The notes under the pieces are model-generated. The model was not told the origin of the DNA and did not search any database. It worked only from the letters and a program-made list of their open reading frames with translations. A stretch of 64,000 bases of DNA from Ferruginibacter albus (GTDB taxonomy: Bacteria; Bacteroidota; Bacteroidia; Chitinophagales; Chitinophagaceae). A program made the position numbers and the translations under genes. Shown piece by piece: positions 44,562 through 52,455 of the stretch (the stretch's first letter is position 1; each line of letters opens with the position of its first letter). Location of the stretch: positions 2,382,001-2,446,000 of the forward strand of contig NZ_CP083388.1 in assembly GCF_020042285.1 (NCBI RefSeq), given 5' to 3'.

Positions 44562-44918
44562 CTATTCCATCGCAGATTTTGATTTGCGTATAAAGCTACC
44601 GGTTAATGCTGCCATTCCGCCTACCAGGGCACCAATGAAAGCTGTAGCAATTATCAGCATTAAAGAATTGTCTGTTTTTAAAATGATCACTGTCATTTTA
44701 TTTGCCAATGCATGTGCATTATTACTGCTGATGATATACGTCATTATACCCCATAACAGGAACAATGCGATAAAGCCGGTAAAAAAGGAGTGCACGGGGC
44801 TTTGAGGAATAAATACAGCTACTACAAATGCGGCAATGGCAATGCTCCACCAGGGCAGAAACAAGCAGGCTACATAACTTAATAAAGCGGTTAATATGAG
44901 AGAGATTATAAATTTCAT
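44562..44918 (-). CDS. small four-pass membrane protein, function unknown
   Basis: The 118-residue protein has four hydrophobic segments (about 3-20, 25-41, 48-66 and 86-108) and a basic C-terminal tail. I do not recognise a named family. It is the first gene of a two-gene operon with the DUF5686 protein, 4 bp apart. Its upstream region holds two copies of a 12-bp direct repeat (44923-44953), the first copy only 4 bp from the ATG. Confidence 0.7.
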   Translation of the reverse strand: MKFIISLILTALLSYVACLFLPWWSIAIAAFVVAVFIPQSPVHSFFTGFIALFLLWGIMTYIISSNNAHALANKMTVIILKTDNSLMLIIATAFIGALVGGMAALTGSFIRKSKSAME

Positions 44919-44922
44919 TCTG

Positions 44923-44953
44923 ATTACACTAATTTTTTCGAATTACACTAATT
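44923..44953. repeat. 12-bp direct repeat before a membrane-protein gene
   Basis: ATTACACTAATT occurs at 44923-44934 and again at 44942-44953, 19 bp apart start to start. It could be two operator half-sites or a remnant of the short AT-rich intergenic repeats common in this phylum. Confidence 0.5.
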
Positions 44954-45017
44954 GAAGTTTCAAGACGCAAGCATTAATAGACAATCTTATTTTCAAAAGT
45001 TAGTAGCTTGTTGCTGA

Positions 45018-47462
45018 TCACTTACTAAAGTTCATCACCCATTTAATACGTTTATCTTTTGTTTCATCCTTTGTCATTAACCAAAGCGGGTAATATTTTC
45101 CCGACACCCATTCATTTACGAAGTTATCATAAAACCTGCTTCCGGGATTACCGCTTTGTCCGCCGGGATACACTCCATACGCCTCGGTTTTAGCAGTTAA
45201 GCTTAACACCATTCTCCAGCTTGGTCCATGATCGGCTTTGGTAGCATTAATACAGTACGTTCCGCCGCCAACAGGCAAATGCATATCGCTAAAGGGTTCT
45301 AATTTAGTAAGATGACTAATATGCGTATCCTTATATTTTGCCCATTCCAATTGATCGGCAATTTCCAAATTAACTAATTCAGCGCTTGCTAATTTAAAAG
45401 CAGCCGTGATATCATCTGCTAATGTTTCCTTTTTAGGAGTGGTGATGTTATCGTAAAACTTGTAGGAAGTATCTTTTAATATCTCTTCCAGCAAGGTGCT
45501 TTCAAAAGGTCTCATTACAACTTTAGGAGCTTTTGCATATTCATCATCAAATACCACTTTCGTAAATTGTTTCCAAAGCACATCAAATACGGTAGCACCT
45601 TTTTCTGCAACATCATCATTTAAATTCCATTCATTTAACAGCTTATAATACTTTAATTCATCTTCATTAAAACCGGTTGTATTTATATTTTTTAAAAATA
45701 CCGGAATTGCCATTTCTGCAAAAACATTATAATTATTATTCTGCAAGCTCATCATATCCTGCGGCGTAATGTTGTGCATTTTGCTTAACAAGCGATTGAT
45801 CAAATAACCACGATACAATGGATAATCTCTTCCTAAATAATAATGATAAGCGCTGTCTGTCGGCTTTTGATTGGCGCTGCTGACAAAACCTCTTGAAATA
45901 CTATCGCTTGCCGGTATGTATTGAAAAGGCACTTCATCCTGCGGTATCATTCCCTGCCACATGTAACTGCTGTCGGTACCGGGCATTATAAAATCTCCTT
46001 GCCCTTTCCATTTTGCCGGAAACTCGCCTTGCGTACGCATCGCTATGTCTCCATCTTTACAGGCAAACACTACATTTTGCCCCGGTGTATGCAGGTTGGT
46101 TACAGCATTTGTATAATCAGTATAATTTTTTGCACGATTTAAAAGATTGAATATTTTTAATTCATCACTTGGATCATGCGCTTTCCAACGCACTGCATAC
46201 TGCTTTTTACCGGAACTTCTGCCACCGGTAAAACTTTTATCGTACATAACCGGACCAAATACCGTGTAGGCAACCGTGTCTAAATAATCACGTTTATCTT
46301 TTATTTTGATATGCTCAATTCTAAATTCTGTTTGCTTCCATTCACCATTGAACAGATATTCTTTACGGGTATCGTCTTTAAACGTTATCTCGTAATAATC
46401 TCTTACATCTCTGCCGCCGTTAGTAAACCCAAAAGCACAATTATCATTAAAGCCGATGATTACTCCGGGCGCTCCGGGAAAGGTTGCCCCGTATGCATTA
46501 AACTCAGGCGTTGATATCTGCATTTCAAACCAAACTGAAGGAAGATTTAATCCAAGGTGAGGATCATTACACAAAATAGGTGCACCGTTTTTTGTTTTAC
46601 GGCCACTTACCGCCCAATTGTTACTGCCATTGTCTTTATCAGGTTTTTCTTCGTCAACAGCTACAAGGTCTTTATTATTAAAATAAGCGGAATCAACTGT
46701 TGATGGAGCAATAGGAATAATTTTAGGTCGGGGATAAACAGTTCCTTTGGGAATAATTGGATCTAATGAATCTTGTGTTAGTGGAAATAATTTTACAAAA
46801 TCACTATCACTAAAAAAGCTTTTTGTATTAGTCATTTCAAAATCATCATCATGACCTGCCAAATCATAAGACATATATTTTAAGAACAAAGCTGTTTTCA
46901 GGTTATTCCATTTTTCAGGATAATAGCCCAATAATTTATATTCCAATGGCAATTGACTTTCTGATAAGTTATCTATATACGCATTTACACCAGCTGTGTA
47001 GGCATCACATTCAGCTTTTATAACGGTGTCAGCCTCCATTTCTTTTAAGGAATTTTCTGCAGCATACACCATTCCCAATCTTCTAAACTCCCGGTCAATA
47101 TTAATTGCTTTTTCGCCAAAAAATTCACACAATCTTCCTGCAGCCTTATATGTTTGCAGTTCCATTTGCCATAAGCGAAATTTAGCATGTAAATATCCCT
47201 GAACAAAGTATACATCGTTTTCCTGCTCAGCAAAAACATGCGGCACCAACCGATCGTCTAAATAAACCTGGACTTTACCTTTTAATTGAGGAAATTTTAA
47301 ATTGGCAGAGAAATCTGCATCTACATCTTCTGCATTTTGCCAAATACCGTGTTGCGGACTTAACAACGCTCCTAACGGTGCAGGTAAAACGAATTTTGTA
47401 TCAAGCGTTACAATTAAACCAACCGTAACAAGTAAAGATAAAATAAAAGGTAAGACTCGCAT
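45018..47462 (-). CDS. penicillin acylase family Ntn-hydrolase
   Basis: This 814-residue S45-family hydrolase is made as a precursor that self-cleaves before a nucleophilic Ser. The predicted cleavage is Gly279-Ser280 in NGSNNWAVSG, followed by the conserved NDPHLGLNLPSVWFE. It carries an N-terminal hydrophobic segment (1-30) as signal or anchor, an α chain with YFVQGYLHAKFRLWQME, and a long β chain ending in QSGNPGSRFYDNF. Family members hydrolyse amide bonds of β-lactams, acyl-homoserine lactones or other acylated amines; the substrate here cannot be told. It is monocistronic and divergent from miaE with 72 bp between them. Confidence 0.93.
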   Translation of the reverse strand: MRVLPFILSLLVTVGLIVTLDTKFVLPAPLGALLSPQHGIWQNAEDVDADFSANLKFPQLKGKVQVYLDDRLVPHVFAEQENDVYFVQGYLHAKFRLWQMELQTYKAAGRLCEFFGEKAINIDREFRRLGMVYAAENSLKEMEADTVIKAECDAYTAGVNAYIDNLSESQLPLEYKLLGYYPEKWNNLKTALFLKYMSYDLAGHDDDFEMTNTKSFFSDSDFVKLFPLTQDSLDPIIPKGTVYPRPKIIPIAPSTVDSAYFNNKDLVAVDEEKPDKDNGSNNWAVSGRKTKNGAPILCNDPHLGLNLPSVWFEMQISTPEFNAYGATFPGAPGVIIGFNDNCAFGFTNGGRDVRDYYEITFKDDTRKEYLFNGEWKQTEFRIEHIKIKDKRDYLDTVAYTVFGPVMYDKSFTGGRSSGKKQYAVRWKAHDPSDELKIFNLLNRAKNYTDYTNAVTNLHTPGQNVVFACKDGDIAMRTQGEFPAKWKGQGDFIMPGTDSSYMWQGMIPQDEVPFQYIPASDSISRGFVSSANQKPTDSAYHYYLGRDYPLYRGYLINRLLSKMHNITPQDMMSLQNNNYNVFAEMAIPVFLKNINTTGFNEDELKYYKLLNEWNLNDDVAEKGATVFDVLWKQFTKVVFDDEYAKAPKVVMRPFESTLLEEILKDTSYKFYDNITTPKKETLADDITAAFKLASAELVNLEIADQLEWAKYKDTHISHLTKLEPFSDMHLPVGGGTYCINATKADHGPSWRMVLSLTAKTEAYGVYPGGQSGNPGSRFYDNFVNEWVSGKYYPLWLMTKDETKDKRIKWVMNFSK

Positions 47463-47522
47463 AGCGGAATTTGTGCTCTAAATTAATAATAAAGCAAATG
47501 GAAGCAAGCTATTTGGTTTATT

Positions 47523-47530
47523 TATTTTTG
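47523..47530 (+). promoter_or_regulatory. putative -7 box of miaE
   Basis: TATTTTTG matches TAnnTTTG and is followed by CACT and the ATG at 47535, the 4-nt leaderless-type spacing. Confidence 0.45.
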
Positions 47531-47534
47531 CACT

Positions 47535-48146
47535 ATGAGTACTGAAAATATAGATGTTAAAAATATATTAGGCCTACAATTACCTACAGACCCACGCTGG
47601 GTGAACCTTGCCGAAATGCAATTGGAAGAAATATTAACAGATCATGCGTATTGTGAGCAAAAAGCTGCAACTACCTGCATTTCGTTAATTCAAAAAAATC
47701 CTGATAAAGAAAAATTATTGATTGCTTTAAGCCCGATCGTTACAGAAGAATGGGGACATTTTAGATTGGTATTGGCGGAACTGCACAAAAGAAAATTACA
47801 ATTAGGCAGACAACGCAAAGATGAATATGTGAATAAGCTGCTTGCTTTTCAAAAGAAAGGCGGCAGCCCGGATGAACGTTTTTTAGACCAGATGTTAACA
47901 ATGGCTTTGATTGAAGCCAGAAGTTGTGAACGTTTTAAACGATTAAGTGAAGGACTGGATAATAAATACATGCGCAACTTCTATCGTCGCTTTATGGAAA
48001 GTGAAGCGGGGCATTATACCTTATTTATTGAATTGGCAGAAACCTATATTGATAAAAAGATCGTTCGTAAACGTTGGAATGAGTGGTTGCTATATGAAAG
48101 AGAAATTATGAATAGTCTGGAAGTGAGGGGCGACAGGATACATTAA
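47535..48146 (+). CDS. miaE: tRNA-(ms2io6A)-hydroxylase MiaE
   Basis: MiaE is a non-haem diiron monooxygenase that hydroxylates ms2i6A at position 37 of tRNAs reading U-initial codons. The 203-residue ferritin-like protein has LEEILTDHAYCEQKAA (about 30-45). The two ExxH motifs are Glu72-Trp-Gly-His75 and Glu157-Ala-Gly-His160, and a further Glu127 lies in IEARSCERF. These supply the diiron ligands. Its substrate depends on MiaB, which is encoded at 61630 in the same window, and on MiaA (not seen). It is monocistronic and starts 4 nt after a TATTTTTG box. Confidence 0.93.
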   Translation: MSTENIDVKNILGLQLPTDPRWVNLAEMQLEEILTDHAYCEQKAATTCISLIQKNPDKEKLLIALSPIVTEEWGHFRLVLAELHKRKLQLGRQRKDEYVNKLLAFQKKGGSPDERFLDQMLTMALIEARSCERFKRLSEGLDNKYMRNFYRRFMESEAGHYTLFIELAETYIDKKIVRKRWNEWLLYEREIMNSLEVRGDRIH

Positions 48147-48184
48147 TGTGTGTTCTTAATAAGATCAATTATAACGAAGACTAT

Positions 48185-48703
48185 TTAATACGTCAATGTG
48201 AATATATTAAAGTCGGGATTTTCTTTATATGTTTCCGGTGATCTTATAAAGTTGAATTTTGCCAGCAGCTTAAGTGAACTTTGATTCTTGTAATGAACAA
48301 TTGCATTCAGGTTTTTAAGCTTTACTTTTTGAAAAACATAATCAATAACTTTCTCCACCGCTTCTTTCATTATTCCTTGTCCTTGAAATTTTGTTATAAG
48401 CTCATACCCGATCTCGCAACTGCTTTTCTCTTCGGAAATATTCAATAGGCAAACGGCTCCTACAAATGTCTTTGTACTTGTTAATGTAACTGCCCAATAA
48501 AGTGTATTGCCCTTTTTACTATTATCATTTATCAGGTTGATAAAGTTTATTGCATCTTCAATTGTTTTGCTGGGATTTCTCTCAATGTACTTATTTATCT
48601 CCGGATCAGAGCGCAAAGCAAAAACACCTTCCTGATCTTCAATGGACAATTGCCTGAGCGTTAGTCTTTCGGTTGTTAAAGTTGGGAAAGTGGAAGTATC
48701 CAT
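48185..48703 (-). CDS. GNAT family N-acetyltransferase (RimJ/RimL-like)
   Basis: The 172-residue protein opens with the RimJ/RimL-type TTERLTLRQLSIEDQEGVFAL and has the acetyl-CoA-binding region around GYELITKFQGQGIMKEAVEKVIDY (the QGQG turn near 122-125). NLNAIVHYKNQSSLKLLAKF completes the fold. It probably acetylates an N-terminal α-amino group or a small amine; the substrate is unknown. It is the last gene of a minus-strand run with VOC, GSCFA and HMG-CoA lyase genes, 48 bp after the VOC gene. Confidence 0.9.
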   Translation of the reverse strand: MDTSTFPTLTTERLTLRQLSIEDQEGVFALRSDPEINKYIERNPSKTIEDAINFINLINDNSKKGNTLYWAVTLTSTKTFVGAVCLLNISEEKSSCEIGYELITKFQGQGIMKEAVEKVIDYVFQKVKLKNLNAIVHYKNQSSLKLLAKFNFIRSPETYKENPDFNIFTLTY

Positions 48704-48751
48704 GTTTACTCTTCAGTTAAAATTTATATCTGCCAATATTGGGCAAATCTA

Positions 48752-49138
48752 TTACAATTCATAAAGCTCAATTGGTAAATTATCAGGATCATTAAAAAAT
48801 GTAAATTTCCTCTTTGTGAATTCATCAATACGAATTTGTTCTGTTATGATATTTTTCGATCGTAGAAATTCTATTGCGCCTTCAACATCTTTTACTCCAA
48901 AAGCAATATGTCTTAATCCGGTTGCTTCGGGTCTTGTTGATCTTTGAGGCGGATCCGGAAAAGAAAACAGTTCAATTAAATATTGTCCGTCCAATGAAAG
49001 ATCGAGTTTGTACGAGTTTCTTTCTGCCCGGTAAATTTCACTGTCAATTTTAAACCCTAAAACCTCGGTATAAAACTGTTTTGATCTTTCATAGTCAGAA
49101 CAGATAATCGCAATATGATGTAGTCTTTCTATTTGCAC
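48752..49138 (-). CDS. VOC family protein (GloA2/YaeR-like)
   Basis: The 128-residue vicinal-oxygen-chelate protein starts at GTG. Two βαβββ modules carry the likely metal ligands: His8 (RLHHIAIICSD), Glu56 (LIELFSF), His76 (LRHIAFGV) and Glu126 (PIELYEL). This is the pattern of the GloA2/YaeR/SMU1112c group, often annotated as glyoxalase-like without proven activity. It lies 19 bp downstream of the GSCFA gene, in an apparent operon. Confidence 0.9.
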   Translation of the reverse strand: MQIERLHHIAIICSDYERSKQFYTEVLGFKIDSEIYRAERNSYKLDLSLDGQYLIELFSFPDPPQRSTRPEATGLRHIAFGVKDVEGAIEFLRSKNIITEQIRIDEFTKRKFTFFNDPDNLPIELYEL

Positions 49139-49157
49139 TTTACTTGTTTTATTTTTT

Positions 49158-50132
49158 CTATTCTTGAAAAAACAATTCTTCTTCTTTAAAATTGATATAT
49201 GGATATTCTTTCTTCAGCTTCTTCACCTTTTCCAAATTCGTTTTTAAAAATTTCTTGTGTTGTTCTGATAAAGGATTAAATGCCTTATGATTTTTTGCTG
49301 CATTGATGATATTTATCTCTTTCATTAATTGCTGCGACGGTTCATCAATGCAAGCGTTTACAAATTTTTCCCAAACATAATTGGTAGCGGCATAGTTAGG
49401 ATGCACCATATCTTCTGCATAAAAACGATAATCACGCAAGTCATCAATTACCAATTCATACGCAGGGAAATAAAACAGCTTTGCAAACTTATTTACCAGG
49501 TGATGTACGGCTTGTATCAACACCGCTTTACTGCGATTGTTCTCTATAAACCCATCTCTTAAATGCCGCACCGGACTTATAGTAAATATGATCTTCATCT
49601 TTGGATTAAAGATAAACAAACGGTGCATCACGTTATCCAAAGCAGACAATACATCTTCCACCGTTAGCAATTTTTTATTGAACTTATCCAAAGGAATTTT
49701 GTGACAATTAGCCGCTACTTCTTTTTGCTCAATGATCTCATATACAAAGGCAGAGCCTAAGGTTATCAAACACCAATCGGCTTCTTTTAAAAAGTCATGC
49801 GCCTCTTTTTGTGAGTTATTGATAAGCTGTAATGCTTCTTCTTTTTGCGTATGCGAAAAGCGACTGTGATGTTGCCAACTGTTCCATACTTCGTTTTGAT
49901 AAAACAAATCGGCTTCACTAAAGCGTTTGTCTTCTACATAAGAAGTCAATGCTTTTGCAATACTGACAGGATTAAATAAGATACCATTAGGATTCTCCAG
50001 CACAGAAAATTTATGCTGGCGCAGCTTTGTGCCGATGTTTTCTGTAAAGCAACTGCCTATCAGTAATAATTTATGCTGATGAATGATTTTTGTTTCAAAT
50101 GCTTTGGGAGAAAACTCTAAGTGAAAATCCAT
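49158..50132 (-). CDS. GSCFA domain-containing protein
   Basis: The 324-residue protein carries the name-giving motif GSCFTENIG at residues 26-34, and later LGSAFVYE, FTISPVRHLRDG and the YAEDMVHPNY block. These fit the SGNH/GDSL-like fold of the GSCFA family. A hydrolase or acyltransferase acting on a cell-envelope polymer is likely from the fold, but no member is well characterised. It follows the HMG-CoA lyase gene with a single base between stop and start, so the two are almost certainly co-transcribed. Confidence 0.92.
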   Translation of the reverse strand: MDFHLEFSPKAFETKIIHQHKLLLIGSCFTENIGTKLRQHKFSVLENPNGILFNPVSIAKALTSYVEDKRFSEADLFYQNEVWNSWQHHSRFSHTQKEEALQLINNSQKEAHDFLKEADWCLITLGSAFVYEIIEQKEVAANCHKIPLDKFNKKLLTVEDVLSALDNVMHRLFIFNPKMKIIFTISPVRHLRDGFIENNRSKAVLIQAVHHLVNKFAKLFYFPAYELVIDDLRDYRFYAEDMVHPNYAATNYVWEKFVNACIDEPSQQLMKEINIINAAKNHKAFNPLSEQHKKFLKTNLEKVKKLKKEYPYINFKEEELFFQE

Positions 50133-50133
50133 A

Positions 50134-50994
50134 TTAAATAAATATTTCAGAGGCTAACCTGCTACATGCAGCCAAAGCTTCTTCATTAATATTGTTTAAC
50201 AAATTCAATTGTTTAAAATAAGGTATCATTAATTCAGTATTCATATTGCCTACCAATTCGTCATTTGCCATGGGACAACCGCCAATACCTTTTAGTGCGC
50301 CATCAAACCGTTTACAACCTGCCCGTAATGCAGCATCAATTTTCTGTTGCCAGTTTTGCGCTGTTGAATGCAAATGAACGCCTATTTCAATATCGGTATA
50401 AACCGGTATCAGCTTACTTACTATTGCATATACTTGCTCTGCTGTTGCAATACCAACGGTATCTGCTATCGAAATTGTCTTTATCCCCAGCCCTATCATC
50501 TTATTAACCCAATGCATTACAATGTCTTCATTGTATTCATCACCATAAGGATTTCCAAATCCCATAGAAATGTAAATAACAAGTTCTTTTTTATGCTGTA
50601 CACATAAGTCTTGTATCGCCTCTACCCTATGCAAAGACTCTTCTATACTACTATTGGTATTGCGTTGCTGAAAAGTTTCTGAAATGGAAAAAGGAAAACC
50701 AAGATAACTGATCTTATCGTATTGCACTGCATCTTCAGCTCCTCTTTCATTTGCTACAATTGCCAGCAATTTGGAATTGGTAACCTGTAATTTTTCAATC
50801 ACTTCGTTAGTGTCTGCCATTTGCGGAATAGCTTTTGGCGAAACAAAGCTTCCGAAATCGATCGTATCAAAACCTACTTTTAATAAAGCATTAATGTATT
50901 GGATCTTTTTATCAGTAGGAATAAAATGCTTCCATCCCTGCATCGCATCGCGGGGACATTCGATTAATTTTATTGCAGAAGCATTTTCCATCAT
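50134..50994 (-). CDS. hydroxymethylglutaryl-CoA lyase
   Basis: The enzyme splits 3-hydroxy-3-methylglutaryl-CoA into acetyl-CoA and acetoacetate, the last step of leucine breakdown. The 286-residue TIM-barrel protein has the N-terminal ECPRDAMQG (Arg15 and Asp16 are catalytic or metal-binding). It also has GVHLHSTAQN with metal-ligand histidines and GALKGIGGCPMANDE with the active-site Cys. The adjacent ATG at 50991 is an equally good start. No other leucine-catabolic genes (liu) are in the window. It leads a minus-strand run with GSCFA, VOC and GNAT genes. Confidence 0.94.
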   Translation of the reverse strand: MMENASAIKLIECPRDAMQGWKHFIPTDKKIQYINALLKVGFDTIDFGSFVSPKAIPQMADTNEVIEKLQVTNSKLLAIVANERGAEDAVQYDKISYLGFPFSISETFQQRNTNSSIEESLHRVEAIQDLCVQHKKELVIYISMGFGNPYGDEYNEDIVMHWVNKMIGLGIKTISIADTVGIATAEQVYAIVSKLIPVYTDIEIGVHLHSTAQNWQQKIDAALRAGCKRFDGALKGIGGCPMANDELVGNMNTELMIPYFKQLNLLNNINEEALAACSRLASEIFI

Positions 50995-51011
50995 CTTACA
51001 AATTTCATAAA

Positions 51012-51040
51012 AAAAGCAGCATGTCCAACATACTGCTTTT
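51012..51040 (-). terminator. intrinsic terminator of the TPR gene
   Basis: On the minus strand AAAAGCAGTATGT pairs with ACATGCTGCTTTT (one U-G pair, TGG loop) and runs into seven T, 23 bp after the stop at 51063. Confidence 0.8.
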
Positions 51041-51062
51041 CCATCTTGTTAGAATATTTTTA

Positions 51063-52328
51063 TTACTGTATTCCGTCCATTTTCTTTTGGTATTCAGCTA
51101 CTTTAGCAGCATCTTTCTTTGCTTCATATACGCTGATCAACATAGTATAAGCTGATTTATAGTTGCCCTTATCGATAGGTTTTAACTTAGGTAAACCTGC
51201 ATAATAATCCGCAGCAGCATTTGCATAAGGAATCAATTCGTTCATTTGCGAAGTAGCCAGGTCATTCAATGCTTTTTTCTTTTTTACATCATCAGGCTTT
51301 GTGCCTTTTATTTTTTGGGCATTATCGCTATTGTCAAATGAACTGTTGTAAAGGTATCTTGCCATCAACAAGTTTGCATCACCGGTAGATTTTATTGCAA
51401 TGGTCGTCTTCAATACGTCTCCCAAAACAGGCTTATAATTATCAGCTTTAATGGTTTTATCATCGTTGGCAAAAATATAATTGTATAATTCTACGCTATA
51501 GTTATAACCGATTGTATAATTGGTTGGGTTTGCCTTTTGTAGTGCTGCATATTTCGCAAACAGATCGTCCTTACTTGTAGCGCTATTGGAAATGAATTCC
51601 ATTTCTGCTACTGTCCAATAATCTTCTGTTGGATATACTTTTTTACCCTTTGCTGTCGCTTCAGTAAAATTTGCACTGTCTTTACGGTACAAATAATACT
51701 CTACAGGAAATGTATAAGCAGCATAATTTTGCGTTCCTCCTAATCCTGCATCTGATATCTTTTTATAATATACCAATGCATTGGCTGTATCTTTTGACTG
51801 CCTTGCCGCTAATGCAGTATTTTGTATCAGCGAAGTATCAAACTCAGGGAATTTAAATCCATTGTATTCAAAATCTTTGCCGGTAATATAATCTTCTACA
51901 TCCAATGCTTTTTTAAAGTTGGAAAAAGCATCCGGATAATTACTGGCATTGTATGCATTGGCGCCAAGCGTAAAATAATTATTGTAAATATCGAACAATG
52001 GGGCATTGCTGTTCAGTACCATCAGCACATTGTTCTTATCCATTTGCTGGTATTTTTTAAACGCTTCAAAAGCGTCCCATTTATAATCAGTACCGGCAAC
52101 TTTTAAAGAATCCGCTTTACTTAAGGCATTGTATATATAGCCTTTGTAATAATAGCCTTCTGCTTTAGAGGCATTTTTAGCATTTGCCTGGTATTTGTCT
52201 ATCATGGCTTTTGCCTTTAATAGATCGTAACCCGGATTTTGAATAAGATCTTTTATATCATCAATACTTTGTGCGTATGTTACTAAAGAACCTGCCGCCA
52301 GTAACAAAATAAACGCTAACTTTTTCAT
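51063..52328 (-). CDS. TPR-type periplasmic protein, function unknown
   Basis: The 421-residue product has a signal peptide (MKKLAFILLLAAGSLVTYAQ). The remainder is α-helical and TPR-like, with repeated A-x-Y-x-x-G and Y-x-A/F-K patterns such as KAEGYYYKGYIYNALSKAD, FTLGANAYNASNYPDAFSNF and ALVYYKKISDAGL. The final helices include YKSAYTMLISVYEAKKDAAK. Such proteins usually mediate protein contacts in the periplasm; the partner is unknown. ATG 52334 (two codons upstream) is an alternative start. It is monocistronic, divergent from dnaG. Confidence 0.8.
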   Translation of the reverse strand: MKKLAFILLLAAGSLVTYAQSIDDIKDLIQNPGYDLLKAKAMIDKYQANAKNASKAEGYYYKGYIYNALSKADSLKVAGTDYKWDAFEAFKKYQQMDKNNVLMVLNSNAPLFDIYNNYFTLGANAYNASNYPDAFSNFKKALDVEDYITGKDFEYNGFKFPEFDTSLIQNTALAARQSKDTANALVYYKKISDAGLGGTQNYAAYTFPVEYYLYRKDSANFTEATAKGKKVYPTEDYWTVAEMEFISNSATSKDDLFAKYAALQKANPTNYTIGYNYSVELYNYIFANDDKTIKADNYKPVLGDVLKTTIAIKSTGDANLLMARYLYNSSFDNSDNAQKIKGTKPDDVKKKKALNDLATSQMNELIPYANAAADYYAGLPKLKPIDKGNYKSAYTMLISVYEAKKDAAKVAEYQKKMDGIQ

Positions 52329-52428
52329 ATCCATTAAAATTTTAGGGGTTAAAGATAAAGGTTGTTACCGATTTGGATGAAAAATGAAACAAAATTTCAT
52401 AACCGGTTCAAACTAAATTTATCAATCA

Positions 52429-52442
52429 TATCTTTACAGTTA
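52429..52442 (+). promoter_or_regulatory. putative -7 promoter element of dnaG
   Basis: TATCTTTACAGTTA is identical to the element before smpB (4171-4184) and lies 13 bp before the TTG start of dnaG. Confidence 0.4.
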
Positions 52443-52455
52443 CGTTTTTTCAATA

